This document shows, piece by piece, positions 18,961 to 26,700 of a stretch of 64,000 nucleotides of DNA (the stretch's first letter is position 1; each line of letters begins with the position of its first letter). The notes beneath the pieces were generated by a model. It was not told where the DNA came from and made no database searches. It saw nothing but the letters and a program-made list of their open reading frames with translations. The position numbers and the translations under genes were made by a program. This DNA is from JBCCCJ01 sp039029315. Its GTDB lineage: Bacteria; Bacteroidota; Bacteroidia; J057. Location of the stretch: assembly GCA_039029315.1 (NCBI GenBank), contig JBCCGK010000007.1:116531-180530 (forward strand), written 5' to 3'.

Positions 18961-19095
18961 GAGGTCAAGATAATCTTTGGTCAGATATAGGCAAAATCAT
19001 TCCTGCTATACGAAGCGATCAGACGTCCAAAAAGGGAAGGCCTATTGAAGGATTGTTTTCCCCTTCAATCCTACACAGAATCCAGCATTAGGGTG

Positions 19096-19103
19096 TATCT
19101 TTG
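19096..19103 (+). promoter_or_regulatory. Bacteroidota -7 element (TATCTTTG) abutting the tsaD start codon
   Basis: TATCTTTG matches the TAnnTTTG consensus exactly and ends four bases before the tsaD ATG at 19108. If used, transcription would start at or next to the ATG, giving a leaderless or near-leaderless mRNA. No TTG lies 17-23 bases upstream, so the element is plausible but not proven. Confidence 0.4.
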
Positions 19104-19107
19104 CATC

Positions 19108-20109
19108 ATGCCTACTCTTCTTGCTATAGAATCTTCTTGTGACGAAACTTCGGCTGCCGTACTCAAAGATGGCAAGGTCCTCTCCAATGTCATCAGTTCT
19201 CAACTACAGCATAGTGAGTACGGGGGAGTCATTCCTGAATTGGCTTCACGCCTCCATCAGCAGCACATTGTCAGTGTGGTACAAAAAGCGCTGGAGGAAG
19301 CGGATACCGATAAGTCAGAATTGAATGCCATTGCCTTTACCAGAGGTCCTGGCTTGTTGGGTGCCTTATTGGTCGGGACCTGCTTTGCCAAGGCTTATTC
19401 GCTTGGTTTGGGGATTCCCCTGATTGAAGTCAATCATATGCAGGCTCATGTACTGGCAAATTTTTTGACCGAGCCTGTTCCACAATTTCCTTTTTTGTGT
19501 CTAACGGTTTCAGGGGGTCATACCCAACTCGTGCTTGTCCGAGACTATTTGGATATGGAATTATTGGGGCAAAGTATAGATGATGCAGCCGGAGAAGCTT
19601 TTGACAAAGGGGCCAAACTTATGGGCCTCTCCTATCCCGGTGGGCCAATTGTAGACAAACTTGCACGAGACGGAGACAAAGATTTTTTTGATTTTCCTAC
19701 TCCTTCTGTTAGCAGATACGAATTCAGTTTCAGTGGACTGAAAACCTCTCTTTTCTACTTATTGAGGAGAGGATTGAAAAAGGAGGCTGATTATATTGAA
19801 ACACACAAGGAAGATATTTGTGCGGCCTACCAACATCGGATTGTGAGCATATTATTGGAGAAACTGAGACTGGCGGCCAAAGATCATCAGGTACATCATC
19901 TGGCGATAGCAGGCGGCGTTTCTGCCAATTCTGAATTAAGAAGACGGTTCAAAGCCTTGTGCGATCAAAACAATTGGACAGCTCACATTCCAGCATTTGC
20001 CTATTGCACGGACAATGCTGCCATGATTGGAATTGCTGGCCACTACAAATATCTGGCTGGACAATTCACGGATTTGGAAGCTGTCCCCTATACCCGAGGT
20101 GGCTTATAG
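19108..20109 (+). CDS. tsaD: tRNA N6-adenosine threonylcarbamoyltransferase TsaD
   Basis: A 333-residue ASKHA-fold protein that transfers the threonylcarbamoyl group to A37 of ANN-decoding tRNAs, with TsaB and TsaE. The start at ATG 19108 gives the canonical N-terminus MPTLLAIESSCDETSAAVL; the frame extends 21 codons further upstream but lacks homology. Family marks: PELASRLHQQHI, AFTRGPGLLGALLVG, the metal-binding EVNHMQAH motif, LTVSGGHTQLVLV, DDAAGEAFDKGAKL and CTDNAAMIGIAG. It is convergent with the following M20 gene 10 bases away. A -7 promoter-like element lies directly before the ATG. Confidence 0.97.
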   Translation: MPTLLAIESSCDETSAAVLKDGKVLSNVISSQLQHSEYGGVIPELASRLHQQHIVSVVQKALEEADTDKSELNAIAFTRGPGLLGALLVGTCFAKAYSLGLGIPLIEVNHMQAHVLANFLTEPVPQFPFLCLTVSGGHTQLVLVRDYLDMELLGQSIDDAAGEAFDKGAKLMGLSYPGGPIVDKLARDGDKDFFDFPTPSVSRYEFSFSGLKTSLFYLLRRGLKKEADYIETHKEDICAAYQHRIVSILLEKLRLAAKDHQVHHLAIAGGVSANSELRRRFKALCDQNNWTAHIPAFAYCTDNAAMIGIAGHYKYLAGQFTDLEAVPYTRGGL

Positions 20110-20119
20110 ACAAGTATTT

Positions 20120-21409
20120 TCACTCCTTCGTCAATCGATAGATCAGTAAGGCTGCGCGCTTTATGGCTACATGAAAGGCTTCCAGATCAACCTCTTCTTC
20201 GAGGGAATGTGCCCCTCTTCCATAACATCCCAAGCCCCCCAGGGCTGGAATGAAGCCTACAAAAGAAATGTCTGCAGCGCCTCTTGCACCGGGATCATAG
20301 GCCTGGATGGATTCAAAGCCAAGATCCTGACTGATTTGATCATATTGTTTGAGCAATTCGTAGTTGGCTGGATTAGGGGACATCGGTGGATAGCCCTCGG
20401 CGAAACTGATGCTTGCAGAGGTATTGGGCAAATGGTTGTTTTCAACGATCTTTTTCATCTTGGCCTGCGCATTCTCCAACTGTTCCATAGAGATAGTGCG
20501 AATGCCTCCATCGACCATCACTGTTTGGGCAACCACATTGGTTTTGCCAAAGACTTCCCCTTTGGAATTGGGGGCATCGTAATCGATATGTGTTCCTCCG
20601 AGAATTGTTCCCGGATTGAAAGTCAGGTACTCTTCTCCTTTGACTTCTTCGTGAAAGGCAGTGAGAATTCGTGCAGCCTCAAATATGGCTCCGCTCCCAA
20701 CCGACTTACTGAAGACGCCTGAAGAATGTGCACGCTTGCCAGTGGTAGTCAGTTTCCAGTTGGAAGAACTTCTTCGGGCCACAACAGCCATTCCTTTGCG
20801 CCCTGTTTCAAATCCGAGGGCGACATCACTTCTTTTTCCTGCCTCAATGAGAGATTCACGGGTAATACTGATGGGTTTACCAGGTTTCTCCTCATCTCCT
20901 GTCAATGCCACAATGATCTGTGTATCATCCAGCGCGCCAATATCATACAAGGATTTCAGCGCATACAGAATCACCACATCTCCCCCTTTCATATCCGCCG
21001 CACCAGGACCAGCCGCCATCTTTCCCTTCCGTTCGAACTCTTGAAATTCGCTGTCTTCTTCGAATACGGTATCCAAATGTCCGATTAACAGCAAGCGCTT
21101 TCCCTTCTTGCCTTTTCGTTCTGCCATAAAATGTCCTGCCCGATTTACTTCCTGTGGCAACTCAACCCATTTCACCTCAAAGCCTATTTCCTCAAATTCA
21201 GCTTTGAAGGCATCTCCCACTTGCCTCACGCCTGCATGATTCATGGTACCACTATTGATATTGACCATCTCTTCCAATAAATCAATGGCTTCCTCTAGTT
21301 GTTCGTCAATATAGGCAACGATCTTTTTTTCTTTTTTTGACAAATGTTGAGAGAATGTTCCAAGTGGCCATAGCCCAATCATGACAAAAAGGATACAAAG
21401 CTGTTTCAT
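20120..21409 (-). CDS. Secreted M20 metallopeptidase, glutamate carboxypeptidase (CPG2)-like
   Basis: The 429-residue protein starts at ATG 21409, giving the signal peptide MKQLCILFVMIGLWPLGTFSQ. M20A motifs: LLLIGHLDTVFEED (His and Asp ligands), GPGAADMKGGDVV (bridging Asp), ALTGDEEKPGKPI (catalytic and ligand Glu), RRSSSNWKLTTTGKRAHSSG (dimerisation domain), and GARGAADISFVG near the C-terminus. The closest named type is glutamate carboxypeptidase (CPG2), which removes C-terminal glutamate from folates and related compounds. It is the last gene of a minus-strand run abgT-like, SDR, M20, with gaps of 28 and 40 bases, so cotranscription is likely. Confidence 0.88.
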   Translation of the reverse strand: MKQLCILFVMIGLWPLGTFSQHLSKKEKKIVAYIDEQLEEAIDLLEEMVNINSGTMNHAGVRQVGDAFKAEFEEIGFEVKWVELPQEVNRAGHFMAERKGKKGKRLLLIGHLDTVFEEDSEFQEFERKGKMAAGPGAADMKGGDVVILYALKSLYDIGALDDTQIIVALTGDEEKPGKPISITRESLIEAGKRSDVALGFETGRKGMAVVARRSSSNWKLTTTGKRAHSSGVFSKSVGSGAIFEAARILTAFHEEVKGEEYLTFNPGTILGGTHIDYDAPNSKGEVFGKTNVVAQTVMVDGGIRTISMEQLENAQAKMKKIVENNHLPNTSASISFAEGYPPMSPNPANYELLKQYDQISQDLGFESIQAYDPGARGAADISFVGFIPALGGLGCYGRGAHSLEEEVDLEAFHVAIKRAALLIYRLTKE

Positions 21410-21449
21410 TTTTCGTGCATATTCGAGATTCTCCATCTATTTGGGGATA

Positions 21450-22046
21450 TTAATAAATCTTGATCACTCTTCCGGTAATCACCCCTTCTACACTTCGCTC
21501 ATAACCACGAGTGACCAGATGCATGGGCACCGGTTCAAATCCTTGAAAATAGGGTCCATATGTCTCTCTGGAATCTTCTACAACACTTGGACAGATGACA
21601 TTCAGACGTACCCCATGTGTCAGTTCTGTTGCAGCTGCCATCACAAAGCTGTTCAGCGCTCCATTCACAACACTCAAACCAGTGGCATTCTTCACAGCTT
21701 CATCAGCCAGAATCCCACTTGTCAAGGTAAATGATCCGCCAGGATTGATGTATTTTCTACCGATCATCACGAGATTGATCTGCCCCATCATCTTGCTGCG
21801 AATGCCAGTGTAGAAGTCTTCCTCAGTCATGTCTTCAAAAGAGCCAAAGTAGGCACTCCCTGCACAGCAAATCATGGCATCAAAAGCCCCTAATTGCTGG
21901 TACATGTTTTCAATGGAATCAGAGGAGGTAATATCTACCGTGGGTTCACTGTTTCGGGACACGGCAATGATTTCGTGTCGTTTGCCCAGTTCATCAGCGA
22001 CTCGCTTGCCAATGACACCTGATGCCCCTACAAGAATAATTTTCAT
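21450..22046 (-). CDS. Short-chain dehydrogenase/reductase lacking the canonical Tyr-x-x-x-Lys (Lin1944-like)
   Basis: The 198-residue protein is a compact Rossmann-fold SDR: KIILVGASGVIGKRVADEL binds the nucleotide and FDAMICCAGSAYFG replaces the usual NNAG. Where classical SDRs carry YxxxK, this protein reads GLSVVNGALNSFVMAAA, so both catalytic Tyr and Lys appear absent. This matches the Lin1944-like SDR subgroup, in which active-site residues are missing and function is unknown. It is shorter than the usual 250 residues. It sits between the AbgT-type transporter and the M20 peptidase in one probable operon. Oxidoreductase activity should not be assumed. Confidence 0.82.
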   Translation of the reverse strand: MKIILVGASGVIGKRVADELGKRHEIIAVSRNSEPTVDITSSDSIENMYQQLGAFDAMICCAGSAYFGSFEDMTEEDFYTGIRSKMMGQINLVMIGRKYINPGGSFTLTSGILADEAVKNATGLSVVNGALNSFVMAAATELTHGVRLNVICPSVVEDSRETYGPYFQGFEPVPMHLVTRGYERSVEGVITGRVIKIY

Positions 22047-22074
22047 ATGTATGCGAATAATTGTCCTACATCTT

Positions 22075-23682
22075 CTAGAGCCCTACGCCTTCTGGCAACA
22101 ACATTGTAGCACCGGGACCAACTGGAATACCTAGCAAGATCCAGATGATCATCATAATTGACCATCCAATCAGGAACACAATGGAGTAAGGGATCATCGT
22201 AGAAATCACAGTCCCTATGCCAGCTTTCTTGTCATACTGTTGCATCATGGCTACGATCAAGGCAAAATAAGACATCATGGGGGCTATGATATTCGTGGTG
22301 CTATCTCCAATACGATAAGCCACCTGAACAAATTCGGGCGAATAGCCCAATGCCATGAACATCGGAATAAAGACCGGAGCCATCAGTCCCCATTTGGCAG
22401 AAGCACTTCCCATGAATAGATTGATAAAGGCTGAAATCACAATCAAGCCCAGCATCAGTGGGATAGGCAAGTCAGCCAAAGGCGCCAAAGCTGCGGCTCC
22501 TTTAATGGCGATAATGGTTCCCAGATTGGTGTATTTGAAATAAGCGACAAACTGTGCCGCAAAAAAGACCAATACAATGTAAGTACCCAGAGCTTCCATG
22601 GAATTGCCCATGCCTTTCATGACATCTGCATCACTTTTGAAGGTTTTGGCCCCAATACCATAGGCAATTCCAGCTAAGCCAGCTCCCAGGAAGATAATTG
22701 CAACCACGCCTCGTAATACTGGAGACCTGAGTATGCTTTGGCTAGGATCTACCTCCAGATTGCGAAGAAATCCTTCTGCTGGGACCAATCCGGCAAAAAT
22801 CACCAGAACGATCACAATGGCAGTAATCAAGGCATACAGAAGACCTTTTTTCTCCAAAGCTGTCAATCCTTCCATTTTTTCGGCAACCGCATCTCCTTCA
22901 TATGTGCCCAATCGAGGTTCCACTATTTTTTCACTTACCCATGTTCCCAAAAAGGTGATGAGGAAGGTGGACACAATCATGAAATACCAGTTGCATGCAG
23001 CATTCACCGTATAGTCTCCGAACCCAACCACCGTTCTGGCCGCTTCCTGGGACAAACCAGCCAATAAGGGATCAACAGTTCCGAGAACGAGATTCGCACT
23101 ATATCCGCCTGACACTCCAGCAAAAGCAGCCGCCATCCCGGCGATAGGGTTTCGCCCAACCGACAGAAAGACAATTGCGCCTAACGGCACCAGCAGTACA
23201 TAGCCTACCTCACTGGCCATATTGGACAACACCCCTGCGAATACCAAAACAGTCGTCAAAAGACGCGGAGGGGCTTTCAGAACAAGTAATCTGAGAGATG
23301 TTCCGATCAGCCCACTGCCTTCTGCAACTCCAATTCCCATCATCGCCACCAAGACAGTTCCCAAAGGTGCAAAACCTGTAAAATTGTTGACCATGCTTGT
23401 CAACAACCAATGAATTCCCTCTCTGGACATGAGATTGACAGGTCGAATGCATCCCTCGCCTCCCTCTGCACAAGAGCCTCCTGGAAGGGCTGCTTCAACG
23501 CCAATCCAAGAACAAAATCCTGATAGCAGGATTGCAAATAGTGCGAGAAGCCCAAAAAGAGTGGCCGGATGCGGCAAGGCATTTCCTCCTTTTTCGATGA
23601 TGTTGAGGAAAATATCAATCCAGGACCTTTTGGGTTTGGGTGTCTGGTCCGGGCTAGGAGTAGGAGTTTGTTCGGTGCTCAT
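22075..23682 (-). CDS. AbgT-family transporter
   Basis: A 535-residue inner-membrane protein with about 9-11 hydrophobic helices. Matches to AbgT/YdaH/MtrF: IEKGGNALPHPATLFGLLA, GFAPLGTVLVAMMGIGVAEGSGLI, VFAGVLSNMASEVGYVLLVPLGA, GGYSANLVLGTVDPLLAGLSQEAA, and FINLFMGSASAKWGLMAPVFIPM with GDSTTNIIAPMMSYF. AbgT imports p-aminobenzoyl-glutamate in E. coli; YdaH and MtrF export sulfonamides or p-aminobenzoate. With a downstream CPG2-like peptidase and an SDR, a role in peptide-like or folate-breakdown compounds is inferred. It is probably the first gene of the operon, beginning just past the terminator of the adhesin gene. Confidence 0.93.
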   Translation of the reverse strand: MSTEQTPTPSPDQTPKPKRSWIDIFLNIIEKGGNALPHPATLFGLLALFAILLSGFCSWIGVEAALPGGSCAEGGEGCIRPVNLMSREGIHWLLTSMVNNFTGFAPLGTVLVAMMGIGVAEGSGLIGTSLRLLVLKAPPRLLTTVLVFAGVLSNMASEVGYVLLVPLGAIVFLSVGRNPIAGMAAAFAGVSGGYSANLVLGTVDPLLAGLSQEAARTVVGFGDYTVNAACNWYFMIVSTFLITFLGTWVSEKIVEPRLGTYEGDAVAEKMEGLTALEKKGLLYALITAIVIVLVIFAGLVPAEGFLRNLEVDPSQSILRSPVLRGVVAIIFLGAGLAGIAYGIGAKTFKSDADVMKGMGNSMEALGTYIVLVFFAAQFVAYFKYTNLGTIIAIKGAAALAPLADLPIPLMLGLIVISAFINLFMGSASAKWGLMAPVFIPMFMALGYSPEFVQVAYRIGDSTTNIIAPMMSYFALIVAMMQQYDKKAGIGTVISTMIPYSIVFLIGWSIMMIIWILLGIPVGPGATMLLPEGVGL

Positions 23683-23720
23683 AGATATGGTAATACATAC
23701 AGCAAAGCCTTAAAGATAGA

Positions 23721-23755
23721 CAAAAAAACCAAAAAGCTGACCCTCACGGGTCAGC
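23721..23755 (-). terminator. Intrinsic terminator of the giant T9SS protein gene
   Basis: A perfect 8-bp stem GCTGACCC/GGGTCAGC (23736-23755) has a 4-base loop and is followed on the minus strand by TTTTTGGTTTTTTTG. It starts 26 bases past the stop at 23782 and separates this gene from the abgT unit. Confidence 0.9.
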
Positions 23756-23781
23756 CTCCTTACCAAAACCTCAACACAAAA

Positions 23782-26700
23782 TCATCTTGTCTTTATCAAA
23801 CGAACTTCTTCAGTATATCGACCATCTGCATTCAAACGAGCCATATATACCCCGGAAGCTAATGATTCTATATTTACACTTAAGTTAGTCACACCTTTGC
23901 TTAAATCAAAGAATTTTGTACTCACTTGTTGACCTAAGTTGTTGAACAGCAAAAATTCCAGTTGTGCCGCCTCTTCAGTGTAGATCTCTATATATACTAC
24001 GTCTTTCGAAGGAACAGGATACACCTTGAGAACATGTAGTCCTGAAAGTGCTTCTAATTGTGCCTCTTCAACCTTGGAATGTGCCGTCATACCATTCAGA
24101 TCTTTTTGTCTGAGTCGATAAAAATAACGCTCTCCAGGCACAAGCTGTGTGTCAAAATATTGATAGCTTGCTCCTGTTTGATCATCTGCCTTGGAAGGAA
24201 TCCAGACAATATCTTCAAACTCCATGAGTCCGTGTCTTCTCTCCAAAAAGAAGCCAAGATTCTGCCTTTCTACTTCAGTCTCCCACTCCAGGGCAATATG
24301 ATCCTTCTGAGCTGTAGCCTCAAAAAACGTATACTCCACTGGCAGTGGACAATTGGGGCCCACATTGATTCCAAGATTGTCTGTACAGCCATTGGAGCCA
24401 GTGGCAGTAACTGTATAGAAGCCTGGAAACAATCCTGAAATGAAGGTACCAGTCTGTACTGGCGTTGTTGCCCAAGTATAGGTGATATTTCCTCCACTAC
24501 CTGTGCCACTGACCGTAATACTCCCATCTGCGGTAGAACAATTGGTAGCATCTATGGCCGACACCAAAGACAAGACTACAGGAGATTGGGTTCCTGGCAA
24601 TACAACAGTTCGAGTATTGCTACAGCCATCGTCATCCACCACGGTCACGATATAGCTTCCAGGTGTAAGATTGGTAGCCGTATTGCCTACTTGTACGGGT
24701 GTTGTGTTCCAGCTATAGGAATACGGTCCTGTGCCTCCACTGGCATTGGTTACAATTTGACCAAATGTGTTACAGTCAGGATTCACCGAATTGACCAAAT
24801 CTATAGTAATTGGTGCAGGTTCGGGAATGCTCACTGTAGATGAAGTCGTACACCCATTTCCTGAATCCGATATATCCACGGTATAGGTCCCTGCTGCCAA
24901 AGGTGTGGTCGTAGCACCAGTACCACCAGAGGGAGTCCATTGATAAGTCAGGGTCCCAACGACAGTTCCGGTAGTGGTAACTGTGGCAGTACCATCAGAG
25001 ACCCCATTACAACTTACTGCCGAGGTATTGCTGATATAAGAATCAAGTGTATTGGCAACTTGCCCAACCACAATGGAGGTACTGTCGACACATCCCGTCA
25101 CAGCATCTGTGACCACCACTGAATAGGTGCCGGAACCAAGACCTGTTATGCCAGGAGACGTTTGTCCCCCTCCCCAGGAATAAATATACGTTCCAGATCC
25201 TCCTCCCGGAACGGTGGAGGCTGTCCCATCATCATTACAGCCTGCATCTGTACTGAATCCACTGACCGTTAGATCATTGACAGTAACACTCACTGTGGTC
25301 TGGTCAATACAATTCCCTCCTGAACTATAGGCTGTGATCGCATAAGAAGTTGTCGCCGTAGGATTTGCTGTAACATTGCTCCCTGTTGTGGCACTTAATC
25401 CCAAAGAGGGGGACCAGAGGTAAGAATTCCCTCCACTAGCAGTCAGATCTACTCCGCCTGTTCCGGCACAAAAGGTATTCGGCCCAGCGACAAGAAGATT
25501 AGGTTGTTCCTCCACATTCAAAATTATAGTCGAAGGAGAGGTCAGTCCACAACAATCGGAGCTGTATCTCAATTCGATGGTGTAAATACCCGGCGTATTG
25601 AACGTAATATTGCTTAAGGTCTCATATGTGATTCCTGAATAAGTATTCGGGACAGCTCCTCCTCCCATGTCCCAATTGTATACATAGCCAGATCCTCCAT
25701 TGAGTGAGGCGAAATCAACTGCTGTCCCAGCACATATGGTATACTGTCCCAGGACTTGGGGTGCAGAAGTTGACATATTGGGAATGACTGAAGCATTATC
25801 AACAATGATGTTGGCGAATCCGACATATGAATTCGCACCAAAGTCAATGGTTCTGCGACCTGTAGAGCTGTATTGGCAATCGACAGTCGTTCCTGTGAAG
25901 GTAGGAGGCGTTGCGCCAGTTCCAAAATCCCATACATTGGAAGAGAATGCGTAAAAGAAGACATCTGAATTGGTGCAGGATACATTGTCCATCTGGATCT
26001 CGGGCAAGGAAGCCAGATTGAAGCTGACATCGCTGGTCGCAAGCGCAGTCCCACTCTGAACATGAAGAGCTGTTGCTTCCCCGCTAGCGCCATCTCCCCC
26101 ATCTCCGCCAGCTCCGCCATTCCCACCATTGCCACCATCTCCACCGGCTCCTACACTGCTCCCACCAGTAAATGGGTCCCCATCTCCTCCCAGTCCACCA
26201 CTTCCACCAAGGCCGCCCACACCTCCTACTCCGCCCGTTCCTGCACTTCCTGCATTCAGGTTACAGTTCAGAAAATTTCCTCCTGTTCCATTTTGATAAA
26301 TATAGACCGCATAAGAGGATCCGCCACCAAAGCCGCCAGTACCACCTGTTCCGCCCTGGCCACCACCGCCGCCGCCGCCGCCGCCACTTCCTGCTCCATC
26401 GATACAGGACCCACATCCTTCTCCACCACCGCCACCGCCACCAACACCACCTTTCCCACCTCCTCCACTCGTTCCGGTTCCAGCTTGAGCACCAGGGATC
26501 CAAAATCCACTTGTATGTGTTCCATTTGCTCCATTTACCCCATCCGTTCCAGAAGAGCCTCCTGCCCCATTGAAGCCATCTACTCCATTTCCACTTGTCG
26601 CAGGATTTCCGCCTGGACCACCAGCTCCTCCACCAATTTGATTTGTACCTCCATTTATTCCACCGCCTTGACCTGCCGCTCCTCCAAAGTTGTCCGCTTC

